From CAYXGZ01 sp964464755 (lineage in GTDB: Bacteria; Planctomycetota; MHYJ01; JACPRB01): a DNA stretch of 64,000 bases. The position numbers and the translations under genes were made by a program. Within the stretch, counting starts at the first letter, position 1; each line of letters starts with the position of its first letter. A model generated the notes under the pieces. That model had not been told where the DNA came from. It saw only the letters and a list, made by a program, of their open reading frames with translations, and ran no database searches. Of the stretch, positions 16,779-24,708 are shown piece by piece. The stretch spans positions 10,847 through 74,846 of the forward strand of contig CAYXGZ010000012.1 in NCBI GenBank assembly GCA_964464755.1. Reading direction: 5' to 3'.

Positions 16779-18089
16779 TCAAGGATCGCCGAGGAGGGCG
16801 CGGGCCTTCTCGAGCGCGTCCGCCTTCGTCGCGAGGGTCCCCTCGAGCTGGGCGTCGAGCAGGTCGGAAAGGGTCTTCTTGAAGGCCGGGCCCGGGCGGT
16901 AGCCGAGGCGGATCAGGTCGGCGCCGGTCACGAGCGGCTCGGGTCGGATCTCGTCGGGCGGCATCGAGGCGCGCAGCGCGGCGAGGCGGTCCACGAACGC
17001 CGGGTCGGCCTTCGACCCGATCGTGTCGGCGCGGATCACGGCGAAGAGGTCCTCGATGTGCGGCGCGGCGAAGATCCGCTTGAGCGTGCTCCGCTTCATC
17101 TGGTCGACCTGCAGGAACGCGAGGTGCCGGGCGACGAGCCAGGTGATCCGGTCCCGCTGCTCCGCGGAGAGCTTGAGGCGGCTCGCGATGTCGCGGGCCA
17201 TGTCGGCGCCGACGCGGTCGTGGCCGTTGAAGCGGATCCGGTCCGTCCGGGTCTGGGTGACGGGCTTCGCGACGTCGTGCAGGAGCACGGCGAGGGCGAG
17301 CTCGGGCCCCGGGTCGACGAGCGAATCGAGGCAGAGCTTCGTGTGGGTCCAGACGTCGCCCTCGGGGTGGTACTCGGGCGGCTGCTCGACGCCGGACATC
17401 GCGTCGACCTCGGGCAGGATGGCGCGGAGCAGGCCGGAGTCCTTCAGGCCCTGGAGGGCGGCGGAGCGGCTCGGGTGGACGAGGATCTTGAAGAGCTCGT
17501 CGCGGATCCGCTCGGCGCTGACCTCGCGGATCGCCGGGGCGAGCTCGCGCAGGGCGGCCGCGGTGCGGTCCTCGAGCGCGAACCCGAGCTGGGCGGAGAA
17601 GCGGACGGCGCGCAGGAGGCGGAGCTTGTCCTCGGCGTAGCGCTCGCGGGGCTCGCCGATGGCCCGGACCAGCCGGGCCTGCAGGTCCGCCTTCCCGCCG
17701 ACGTGGTCGATCACCTCGCCGGTCGCGGGGTCGAGGAACATCCCGTTGATCGTGAAGTCGCGGCGGAGGGCGTCCTCGCGGGCCCCGGCGTACGTGACGG
17801 AGCTCGGGTGGCGGCCGTCGAGGTAGGGGCCGTCGGAGCGGAACGTGGCGACCTCGAAGCGATGGGACCCCTCGAGGACGAGGACGACGCCGAAGGCGCG
17901 GCCGACCGGGACGGTTCGCGGGAAGAGCCCGATCACGGCGTCGGGCGGGGCGGAGGTCGCGATGTCGATCTCGCGCACCGGCCGGCCGAGGAGCCCGTCC
18001 CGGACGCAGCCGCCCGCGAAGAGGGCCTGGTGGCCCGCGGCGCGGAGGCGGGCGACCACAGACTCGGCGTCCCGACGGAGTTCATCCAC
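16779..18089 (-). CDS. cca: tRNA nucleotidyltransferase / poly(A) polymerase family (CCA-adding)
   Basis: A 436-residue class II nucleotidyltransferase. The catalytic head shows FAGGCVRDGLLGR and the paired metal carboxylates EIDIATSA; DALRRDFTINGMFLD and the RLLRAVRFSAQLGF neck motif follow. A central HD-type motif (AVLLHDVAKPV, with FNGHDRVGA) indicates an HD phosphohydrolase module, as in E. coli-type CCA enzymes. The family repairs or adds the 3' CCA of tRNAs, or adds poly(A). The start is GTG at 18089, as a TAGTAT box at 18097-18102 lies 7 nt upstream and earlier codons would precede the promoter. The tRNA-Leu in this window already encodes its CCA, so the role here may be repair or RNA tailing. 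Confidence 0.93.
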   Translation of the reverse strand: MDELRRDAESVVARLRAAGHQALFAGGCVRDGLLGRPVREIDIATSAPPDAVIGLFPRTVPVGRAFGVVLVLEGSHRFEVATFRSDGPYLDGRHPSSVTYAGAREDALRRDFTINGMFLDPATGEVIDHVGGKADLQARLVRAIGEPRERYAEDKLRLLRAVRFSAQLGFALEDRTAAALRELAPAIREVSAERIRDELFKILVHPSRSAALQGLKDSGLLRAILPEVDAMSGVEQPPEYHPEGDVWTHTKLCLDSLVDPGPELALAVLLHDVAKPVTQTRTDRIRFNGHDRVGADMARDIASRLKLSAEQRDRITWLVARHLAFLQVDQMKRSTLKRIFAAPHIEDLFAVIRADTIGSKADPAFVDRLAALRASMPPDEIRPEPLVTGADLIRLGYRPGPAFKKTLSDLLDAQLEGTLATKADALEKARALLGDP

Positions 18090-18120
18090 GGGTGCTATAC
18101 TACAAACCGGGCACCCCCGA

Positions 18121-19044
18121 ATGACCCGCCACCTCGTCCTCCTCGCCACCGGCGTGATCTGGGCCGTGATGACCGCCGGGCTCGTGCGGCGGGAAGTGCT
18201 GCCCTACTTCGCCTTCCAGGCCCCGCCTACCTACCGCTCCCTGCTGACGGCGCGCAAGGGCTGGGAGGTGGAGACCGCCGACATCTCCTTCTCCGGGACC
18301 CCCTGCGGAACGATCGAGACGCTCTTCGACCCGGAATACGGAGACGGGAGCCGGACGCTCACGATCCTCCGCTTCTCGGCCCGCGCGCGCATCTCGAAGC
18401 AGGAGGTCCCCCTCGAGTTCCCGGTCACGGCCTGCACGGAGACCGACCTGACGCCGAACTTCGAGCTCGACCGCTTCACCTGGAGCATGTCCATGGGGCC
18501 GGTGGGGCTCTACGCGATCGGCAAGCGGAAGGACGACCTGCTCACGATCGAGTACAGGGTGAGCTCCACGCTCGGCGTCGCGTTCAACGACGAGGGGAAG
18601 AAGGAGCTCGAGTTCCCGCGCGACACGATGCTCGGCGACGCCTTCCAGCCCTACGGCGGCGGCGGCAAGATGTTCATCGGCAAGCGCTGGAAGATGACCT
18701 CGATCACGCCGGACCTCGCGGGCTTCCGCCCGACGCTGCGCCTCGGCCTGCTCTACGCGGTCGTGACGGCGAGGGAGACCTTCGCGTGGAGGGGCCGGCC
18801 GATCCAGGGCTTCAAGATCGAGGTGCGCCGGAAGGCCACCGAGGACGACCTGCCGACGCACGTCTTCTACGTGAACGACGCGGGCGCGGCCCTCCTGCAG
18901 AAGATGACCTTCCAGAACCTCGAGTACGTCATCGAGCTCCGCGACCGGCGGGAGCTGAGCGCGACGGAACTCCACGCCTGGACCCGCCGCTGGACGGCGG
19001 CGGCGACGCTCCCGGGCGCCCCGAAGAAGAGGGAGGACGAGTGA
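18121..19044 (+). CDS. Membrane-anchored protein of unknown function, first gene of an ABC exporter operon
   Basis: A 307-residue protein with one N-terminal helix (LVLLATGVIWAVMTAGL) and a long extracytoplasmic, beta-rich part. Segments such as ETADISFSGTPCGTIETLF and RPIQGFKIEVRRKAT suggest a lipid- or substrate-binding beta-fold similar in style to DUF3108 or LolA-like proteins, but this is not a firm match. It overlaps the ABC ATPase by 4 nt (GTGA), so it probably works with the exporter. A TATACT box at 18096-18101 provides a likely promoter, divergent from that of cca. Confidence 0.75.
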   Translation: MTRHLVLLATGVIWAVMTAGLVRREVLPYFAFQAPPTYRSLLTARKGWEVETADISFSGTPCGTIETLFDPEYGDGSRTLTILRFSARARISKQEVPLEFPVTACTETDLTPNFELDRFTWSMSMGPVGLYAIGKRKDDLLTIEYRVSSTLGVAFNDEGKKELEFPRDTMLGDAFQPYGGGGKMFIGKRWKMTSITPDLAGFRPTLRLGLLYAVVTARETFAWRGRPIQGFKIEVRRKATEDDLPTHVFYVNDAGAALLQKMTFQNLEYVIELRDRRELSATELHAWTRRWTAAATLPGAPKKREDE

Positions 19045-19799
19045 TCCGGATCGAGGGGGTCACGAAGTCCTACGGGGGCAAGGTCGCCGTCGACGGGCTC
19101 GACCTCGAGGTCCCCGCCGGCCAGTTCTTCGCCTTCCTCGGCCCCAACGGCGCGGGGAAGACGACGACGATCAAGATGATCGCGGGCCTGCTGCGGCCCA
19201 CCAAGGGCCGGATCCAGGTCTGCGGCCACGACGTGCAGGACGACTACCTCGCGGCGAAGCGGGTGCTCGCCTACGTCCCGGACCAGCCGTACCTCTACGA
19301 CAAGCTCTCGGGCTACGAGTTCCTGAACTTCATCGGGGACCTCTACGGGATCCCCCAGCCCGAGCGACGCTCGGAGATCGACCGGCTCGCGGGGCTCTTC
19401 GACATGGGGTCCTTCCTCAAGCAGCTCACCGAGTCGTATTCGCACGGCATGAAGCAGCGGGTCGTCCTCGCCGCGACCCTGCTGCACCGGCCCAGGGTCA
19501 TCCTCGTGGACGAACCGCTCGTGGGCCTGGACCCCCACACGGCCCGGCTCGTGAAGAACATCTTCCGCGAGCAGGCCGCGGCGGGGACGACGATCTTCAT
19601 GTCGACGCACGTCATCTCGGTCGCCGAGGACGTGGCCCAGCGGATCGGGATCCTGATGAACGGGAAGGTGGCGGCGATCGGCTCCGTCTCGGAGCTCAAG
19701 CAGCAGGCGAAGGTCGACGCGAGCCTCGAGGACGTCTTCTTCAAGATCACGGAGCCGAGCTACGGCGACGCCTCGCGCGACGCGGCGGGGGGACCGTAG
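19041..19799 (+). CDS. ABC transporter ATP-binding protein
   Basis: A 252-residue ATPase. Walker A is GPNGAGKTTTIK, the Q-loop region is YVPDQPYLYDK, the ABC signature is ESYSHGMKQRVV (SHGMK replacing the usual SGGQ, a frequent variant in exporters), Walker B is RVILVDEPLVGLDP and the switch histidine is STHVIS. It is of the CcmA/DrrA type that pairs with ABC-2 permeases. The GTG start overlaps the upstream stop, and the stop directly abuts the permease start. Confidence 0.95.
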   Translation: MIRIEGVTKSYGGKVAVDGLDLEVPAGQFFAFLGPNGAGKTTTIKMIAGLLRPTKGRIQVCGHDVQDDYLAAKRVLAYVPDQPYLYDKLSGYEFLNFIGDLYGIPQPERRSEIDRLAGLFDMGSFLKQLTESYSHGMKQRVVLAATLLHRPRVILVDEPLVGLDPHTARLVKNIFREQAAAGTTIFMSTHVISVAEDVAQRIGILMNGKVAAIGSVSELKQQAKVDASLEDVFFKITEPSYGDASRDAAGGP

Positions 19800-21485
19800 G
19801 TGGCCGGCGACCTCGCCGTCCTCGCGGGCCTCCGGGCGACGGAGCTGGGCAACCGGCTCCGCGAGCTGCTGGCGCGCTCGCGCTTCAAGATCCTCGTCAT
19901 CGGCGTGTTCTCGATCGCGTTCTGGTTCGGGATCTTCTGGGTGGCGCGCTTCTCGATGCGCCACCTGCGCGAGATGTCCGACCGCTACACGGTGGACGTC
20001 CTCACGGCGATGTTCCACATCTTCTTCTTCGCCCTGAGCCTGATGCTCGTCTTCTCGAACGCGATCATCTCGTACGGCTCGCTGTTCAAGTCGGCGGAGA
20101 CGCAATTCCTGCTCGCCCGGCCGCCGAGGGTGGAGTCGATCTTCCTCGTGAAGATGCTGGAGTCCGTCGGCTTCAGCTCGTGGGCCTTCCTCTTCCTGGC
20201 AACGCCGCTCATCGCGGCCTACGGGGCCGTGTACGGGCAGGGAATCCTCTTCCTGGGCGTCGCGCTGCTCTTCTTCGCGGCCTTCCAGTTCATCCCGGCG
20301 GCCGTGGGGGCGGCGATCGCGATGCTCGTGGCGGCCTTCGTGCCCCGGACCCGAAAGGGCCTGGTGATCGCCGCCGTCGCGGCGGGCGCGACCTTCGCGG
20401 CGCTGCTGCTCGTCCGGCTCTCGGGCGTGCGCGGCGGCTGGGCGATGGACCTCCGCCTGGCCTCGGAGCTCTTCGAGAACACCCGGTTCAGCGAGAACCC
20501 CCTCGTGCCGAGCTCGTGGATCATGCGGGGCCTCGGCTACCTCCGGCAGGGGAGGATGCAGGACGCGATGTTCTACCTGGGCCTCACGGCGTCGACGGGC
20601 GCGTTCTTCACGGCGGTGGCCCACGCCATGTCGGCCGCGCTCATGAGGCGGGGCTGGTACCAGTCGCAGGACCTGCCGGACCGGAAGCGCTGGGCGATCC
20701 ACCGGGTCGTGGACTTCGTGTTCTCCCGCCTGCTCTTCTTCACCGCGCCGAGCGTGCGGCTCATCGTGATCAAGGACGTGAAGGGCTTCATCCGCGACCC
20801 GGCGCAGTGGTCGCAGTTCCTGATCTTCTTCGGCCTGCTGGCGATCTACTTCGCCAGCCTGCGGACCTTCAGCTACGACGAGCGGGACAACTTCTGGAAG
20901 AACCTCCACGCGCAGCTGAACCTGATGGCGACGAGCCTCACGCTGGCGACGTTCTCCAGCCGCTTCATCTACCCGCAGCTCTCGCTCGAGGGCCGGCGAT
21001 TCTGGATCATCGGGATGGCCCCGATGCGCCGCGAGGAGATCCTCCACGGCAAGCTGGCCCTCTCCTTCACGTGCTCGCTGATCCTCAGCGAGTCGCTCAT
21101 CGCCCTTTCGGGCTGGATGCTGGGCACGCCGCTGGCGCTCGCCGTGCTCCACGCCATCTCGCTCTTCGGGATCTGCCTCGGCCTGTCGGGGCTCTCCGTC
21201 GGCCTGGGGGCCCTCTACCCGAACTTCGCGGAGGACAACCCGTCGAAGATCGTGGCGGGCTTCGGGGGGACGCTGAACCTGGTGCTCAGCCTGGCGTTCG
21301 TCACGGCGGTGATGCTGATCCAGGCCGTGCCGTGCTGGATGTACTTCGGGCGGGGGCTCTGGGGGGCGGCCGATTTCCGATACTGGCTCGTCGTCTCGAT
21401 GTCCGGCATCGCGGCGCTCAGCCTCGCCGCCTGCCTCGTCCCGCTCCACCTCGGGCTGAGGAACGTCCGGAACCTGGAGATCTGA
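19800..21485 (+). CDS. ABC-2-type exporter permease
   Basis: A 561-residue integral membrane protein with about ten to twelve helices, such as LVIGVFSIAFWFGIFWVARF near the start and GGTLNLVLSLAFVTAVMLI near the end. It starts with GTG immediately after the ATPase stop. The length, about twice that of simple ABC-2 permeases, and the two helical halves divided by a soluble stretch suggest a fused dimer-type permease. With the ATPase and the anchored beta-rich protein it forms a three-gene exporter. The substrate is unknown. Confidence 0.87.
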   Translation: MAGDLAVLAGLRATELGNRLRELLARSRFKILVIGVFSIAFWFGIFWVARFSMRHLREMSDRYTVDVLTAMFHIFFFALSLMLVFSNAIISYGSLFKSAETQFLLARPPRVESIFLVKMLESVGFSSWAFLFLATPLIAAYGAVYGQGILFLGVALLFFAAFQFIPAAVGAAIAMLVAAFVPRTRKGLVIAAVAAGATFAALLLVRLSGVRGGWAMDLRLASELFENTRFSENPLVPSSWIMRGLGYLRQGRMQDAMFYLGLTASTGAFFTAVAHAMSAALMRRGWYQSQDLPDRKRWAIHRVVDFVFSRLLFFTAPSVRLIVIKDVKGFIRDPAQWSQFLIFFGLLAIYFASLRTFSYDERDNFWKNLHAQLNLMATSLTLATFSSRFIYPQLSLEGRRFWIIGMAPMRREEILHGKLALSFTCSLILSESLIALSGWMLGTPLALAVLHAISLFGICLGLSGLSVGLGALYPNFAEDNPSKIVAGFGGTLNLVLSLAFVTAVMLIQAVPCWMYFGRGLWGAADFRYWLVVSMSGIAALSLAACLVPLHLGLRNVRNLEI

Positions 21486-21488
21486 CGG

Positions 21489-22364
21489 TCACTTCATCTT
21501 CGCGAGCAGCTCCTTCGCCTTCTTCGTGCACTCCCACTCGGGGTCGAACTCCTTGGTGATCTTCGTCATCATCGCCTTGCCGTCCTTCGGCTTCGTCTGG
21601 GCGATCTCGAGCGCCTGCTCGACGAGGACCATGCCGGCGTTCTCGAGGTTCTTCAGCTGCTCCTCGCCCTTGGCGGCGAAGCGCTCCGACTTGGACTCCT
21701 TGACCTTCTTGAAGGAGTCGATCGCCTTCTTCCACTCGTTCTTCTCGAAGAACGCGGTCCCCTCGTTCAGGAGCCGCTTCATGTCCATGTACTCCTTCCG
21801 GTTCATGGACTTCCCGGCGATGTTGCCGAGCGCGCGCTCCATGTCCTTGAGGATCTCGGCGGCGCCCTGGGCGCCCGTGCCCTGGGGGCCGGTGTTCTTG
21901 AACATCTCCTTGAAGCGGCCCTCGGCCTTCGGGTCGAACTTCACCCAGACCTGGCTGGGCACGCCGAACTCGCCGCGGAAGAAGAGGCCCGCCGCGGAGT
22001 TGCAGTTCACGTGGTGCTCGCACTTGATGCCCTCGTAGAGCTTGCAGTACGAGACCTTGGTGCCGCCCTCCTTCACGTCCCGGGTTCCGTGCGCCGTTTC
22101 GCCGTTGCCGACGAGGGGGACGCAGCGCTGGATGCCCTTGATGAAGGCGGCGTCGCGGAAGGCGGCCTCCATCGCGGTGCAGGCGGGGTTGTTGTCCTGC
22201 TGGATCGTGACGAAGATCGGCACGTTCCGGAAGCTGGCCTCCTCGAGGGCCGCCTCCCAGGACTCGGCCCAGCCGACCGTCCCCTCCTTGGCCTGGAAGG
22301 ACTCGGCGGCGGGCAGGAAGCCCGCGAGGGCCACCGCGGTGACGGCCAGGATGCGCGCGATCAT
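21489..22364 (-). CDS. Secreted thioredoxin-fold protein (paralogue 1, Asn in place of selenocysteine)
   Basis: A 291-residue protein with a signal peptide (RILAVTAVALAGFLPAAES). The thioredoxin-like part (about 28-160) has WEAALEEASFRNVPIFV, then N59-P-A-C62 at the active-site position and the cis-proline segment GVPSQVW (P136). Further conserved Cys/His are C81, C107 and C115-E-H-H. A helical, TPR-like tail follows, ending near ECTKKAKELL. It is the third gene of a leftward operon whose two other members are aligned along their whole length but carry UGA at position 59 (or equivalent). Here the first redox residue is Asn, leaving only the second Cys. It may bind partners or be a one-thiol variant. 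Confidence 0.85.
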   Translation of the reverse strand: MIARILAVTAVALAGFLPAAESFQAKEGTVGWAESWEAALEEASFRNVPIFVTIQQDNNPACTAMEAAFRDAAFIKGIQRCVPLVGNGETAHGTRDVKEGGTKVSYCKLYEGIKCEHHVNCNSAAGLFFRGEFGVPSQVWVKFDPKAEGRFKEMFKNTGPQGTGAQGAAEILKDMERALGNIAGKSMNRKEYMDMKRLLNEGTAFFEKNEWKKAIDSFKKVKESKSERFAAKGEEQLKNLENAGMVLVEQALEIAQTKPKDGKAMMTKITKEFDPEWECTKKAKELLAKMK

Positions 22365-22375
22365 GGGAACCTCCG

Positions 22376-23281
22376 TTACTTCGACTCGGGGATCGACTTC
22401 AACAGCTCGGCCGCCTGGCGCCCGCAGTCGAGCGCCGCGAATTCCCGGCTGAGCAGGTCCAGGTAGCGGCGGGCTTCCTTGGTCTCGCCCGCGTCCAGGT
22501 AGGCCCGGCCCTCGCCGAGCAGCTTGTCGCCGGTCCTCCGGATGCCCGCCAGGGCCTCCTCGGCCGCCGCCTTGAGCGCCGGGACCCTGCCCGCGACCGC
22601 GAGGCCGAACTTCCGGATCGCCTCGTCGTAGCGCTCGGCCACGAGGGCCGCCTCGGCATCCCGGAACGCCGGGCCGACCGCCTGGTAGTCCTCGCGCGAC
22701 GCCCGGGGCCCGGGCAGCTTGGCGAGCAGGTTCCGCGCGTCCTGCACGACCTCGTCGGTCTTGCGGACGCCGCCGCGCCGGATCAGCTCCTTGCCGGAGC
22801 CGTCCGACCAGATCACGGTCGGGGTGGGGTAGCGGCCGCGGATCCAGAGGCCCGCGACGTCCGCGGCCTTCTGGTGCTCCAGGCAGGTCAGGTTCGGGTA
22901 GACCGGGCAGCGCGAGACCGGCTTGCCGTCCACGATGCGCTCGACGGCGACGTGCGTGCGCGCCGTGTCGCCGGCGAAGGCCACGAAATCGGCGGCGGCC
23001 GCGGCGAAGGCGGGGTCGGGCAGGGTTGATGACTCCATCAACTCGCAGGCATGTCAGCCCGACGAGAGGTAGACGAAGATCGGCACGTTGCGCGAGGCGG
23101 CCTCGTGCTTCGCGGCCTCCCAGTCGACCACCCAGGGGACCGGGGGAGCCGGCTTCGGGGTGGGCGCGGGCGTCGGCGCCGGGGTGGGCTTCGGCGTGGG
23201 CTTCGGCGTCCCCTTGCCGGGCTTCTCCTGCCAGGCCGGGACGGCCGCGAGGAGGGCCAGCGCCAGCGCGAGAGTCTTCAT
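22376..23281 (-). CDS. Secreted thioredoxin-fold selenoprotein (paralogue 2, in-frame UGA as Sec)
   Basis: A 301-residue protein if the UGA at 23056-23054 is read as selenocysteine (codon 76). It has a signal peptide, a Pro/Thr/Lys repeat linker (about 20-45) and then DWEAAKHEAASRNVPIFVY, S-S-G-U76-H-A-C79-E-L-M-E. The same reading frame continues to 22376 with C125, C133-L-E-H, the cis-proline segment YPTPTVIW and a helical tail ending DCGRQAAELL. Paralogue 1 reads this alignment without a stop. A perfect hairpin with GU in its loop starts 11 nt after the UGA. Without Sec insertion the product would be a 75-residue fragment. Start ATG at 23281 is 4 nt after the previous gene's stop. Confidence 0.85.
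23025..23042 (-). promoter_or_regulatory. Candidate bacterial SECIS element for paralogue 2
   Basis: On the coding strand, after UGA (23056-23054) come 11 nt, then GUUGAUG, loop GAGU and CAUCAAC: a perfect 7-bp stem with a 4-nt loop holding the GU that SelB contacts. In E. coli fdhF the upper hairpin also begins 11 nt after the UGA and has GU in a 4-nt loop. The hairpin lies within codons 80-86 and does not disturb the protein alignment. Confidence 0.8.
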
Positions 23282-23285
23282 CGGG

Positions 23286-24143
23286 TTACTTGCCCTTGTC
23301 CAGGGCCTTCAGGGCCTCGGCCGCCAGCTTCGAGCACTCGAGCGGCTTGTAGTCCTCGGCGATGCGCTTCAGGGCCGCGCGGGCCTCGGCGGGGGCCGAC
23401 TCGAACTTCGCCTTGGCCTCCTCGACGAGCGCCGCGCCCTTCGCGTCGAGCGCCTTGAGCTTCTCCTCTCCGAGCGGGCGGAGCCGCTCGTTCTTGGACT
23501 TCGCGACCTTGGTGTACGAGTCCTGGGCCTTCTTGACCTGCCCCTTCTCCTCCAGGCCCTGGCCCTCGGCGAGCGACGCGAGCGCCTGGTCGTACTCGGT
23601 CTTGGTCGCCTTGGCGCCCGGGACCATCCCGACGGCCTTCTCGACGTCCTTCTGGAACTCGGCGGGCCCCATCGTGCCCGTCTTGCTCCGGAAGAGCTCC
23701 TTGGCGTCCGGGCCGAGCCAGACGTGGTTCGGCGTGGCGAAGCGGCCCTTGAAGAACGTCGTGAAGAGGTCCTCGCCGAACTTGTGGTGCTCGTCGCACG
23801 TGATCGTCCGGTAGATCTTGCAGACCTTCACGGTCTTGCCGTCCTTCTGGACGTCGACCGTTCCGTGCTTGACCTCCCAGTGGCCGACCACGCACACCAC
23901 CTGCCGGGACGCCGCGACGACCGCCGCGTTGGGATACGTCCCGTTCTCCGTTGCCGTGCATTCCCCTCAGCCGTCCTTGTGGGCCGTGAAGAGGATGGGG
24001 CAGTTGCGGGCCTGGGCCTCGGCGAGGGCGGCGTCCCAGGTCCTCGCCCAGAGGATGCCCTCCGCCGCCGCCTGCTGGGCGGGGACGGGCGTCGCGAAGA
24101 GCGCGGCGCTGAGGGCGAGGGCGGAGAAGGCGCGGGCCAGCAT
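23286..24143 (-). CDS. Secreted thioredoxin-fold selenoprotein (paralogue 3, in-frame UGA as Sec)
   Basis: A 285-residue protein if the UGA at 23969-23967 is read as selenocysteine (codon 59). A signal peptide (MLARAFSALALSAALFATPV) leads to TWDAALAEAQARNCPILF, then H-K-D-G-U59-G-E-C62-T-A-T-E. The frame continues with C84, C108, C116-D-E-H-H, cis-proline segment FATPNHVW (P138) and a helical tail ending ECSKLAAEALKALDKGK. Sec and Cys fall at exactly the positions of N59 and C62 in paralogue 1. The ATG at 24143 is first in the thioredoxin-fold set, with a TATAAA box 8 nt upstream. Read conventionally, it would be a 58-residue fragment plus a separate frame from about 23900. Confidence 0.85.
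23931..23942 (-). promoter_or_regulatory. Candidate SECIS-like hairpin for paralogue 3
   Basis: GGGA, loop CGUA and UCCC form a 4-bp hairpin that begins 25 nt after the UGA, with GU in the loop 30-31 nt after it. The apical loop lies within the 16-37 nt range allowed for bacterial SECIS searches. The stem is short and the fit is weaker than for paralogue 2; an alternative longer fold pairs GGGGAAU directly after the UGA with GUAUCCC with one mismatch. Confidence 0.45.
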
Positions 24144-24151
24144 GTCGTTAG

Positions 24152-24157
24152 TTTATA
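24152..24157 (-). promoter_or_regulatory. -10 box upstream of the selenoprotein operon
   Basis: TATAAA on the minus strand, ending 8 nt before the ATG at 24143, inside the 40-nt gap after the membrane-protein gene. No strong -35 is seen. It would give an almost leaderless transcript and independent expression of the three thioredoxin-fold genes, although read-through from the sigma/anti-sigma genes is also possible. Confidence 0.4.
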
Positions 24158-24183
24158 CAACGACGGGGGCCCGGTTCTTCCCC

Positions 24184-24705
24184 TTAAATTTCCGGCGCGG
24201 CCCTCGGTCCGTCCGGAGGGGTGACGAAGCCGACGAGGAGCGACCCGAGGCCCGACAGCAGGCCGAAGGGCAGGATCACGAACCAGCCCAGGAAGGGCAC
24301 GGCCGAGGCGGCGAGGAAGACCAGCCAGCCGGTGGCGAGGTGCCCGACGCGCGAGCCCTCCCGGCCCCGGAGCCAGGCGAGGCGGCGGCCCAGGTCCTCG
24401 CAGAAGGGGACCAGCCCGAGCACCGCGAAGACGACCAGGTCGAAGACGGCGATCGCGGCGATCGCGGGAACCTTGTGGGCCACCGCGGCGGTCCCGACCA
24501 GCCCGCCCGCGATCAGCACGCCGGCGACGGGCGAGAGCACCCCGCGGTGCCGGACGGCGCCCGCGGCCCGGCCCAGGACGTTCGGGGCGAAGGCCTGGAT
24601 CGTCGCCAGGAGCCCGAGCCCGAGGGCGGCGACGCCGACGAGCGAGAACAGGAGGAACCCCGCGATGAAGAAGGCCTGGCCCGCCTGCTGGTACTGGGTC
24701 GGCAT
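24184..24705 (-). CDS. Small multi-spanning membrane protein of unknown function
   Basis: A 173-residue protein with about four helices: FFIAGFLLFSLVGVAALGLGLL, GVLIAGGLVGTAAVAH, IAVFDLVVFAVLGLVPF and WLVFLAASAVPFLGWFVIL. It lies 3 nt after the anti-sigma gene and 40 nt before the selenoprotein operon, in the same orientation. No catalytic motif is visible. A sensory or quinone/DsbB-type role would fit a redox locus, but it has no Cys pair in its helices, which argues against a DsbB function. Confidence 0.7.
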   Translation of the reverse strand: MPTQYQQAGQAFFIAGFLLFSLVGVAALGLGLLATIQAFAPNVLGRAAGAVRHRGVLSPVAGVLIAGGLVGTAAVAHKVPAIAAIAVFDLVVFAVLGLVPFCEDLGRRLAWLRGREGSRVGHLATGWLVFLAASAVPFLGWFVILPFGLLSGLGSLLVGFVTPPDGPRAAPEI

Positions 24706-24708
24706 GGC

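Noticed and set aside
22376..23041. A separate gene starting at 23041 or 23038 after the UGA
   Set aside because: The frame on both sides of the UGA aligns with paralogues 1 and 3 as one chain. A start there would remove the signal peptide and half of the fold, and no ribosome binding site precedes it.
23120..23235. Short tandem repeat as possible CRISPR or mobile repeat
   Set aside because: It encodes the Pro/Thr/Lys linker of paralogue 2 in frame; no spacer structure. No CRISPR array or transposase was seen anywhere in the window.
22376..24143. Pseudogenes or UGA reassigned to another amino acid genome-wide
   Set aside because: Both genes are otherwise intact with conserved motifs, and prmC, xseA, dnaG and others in the window end in UGA, so UGA is a working stop.
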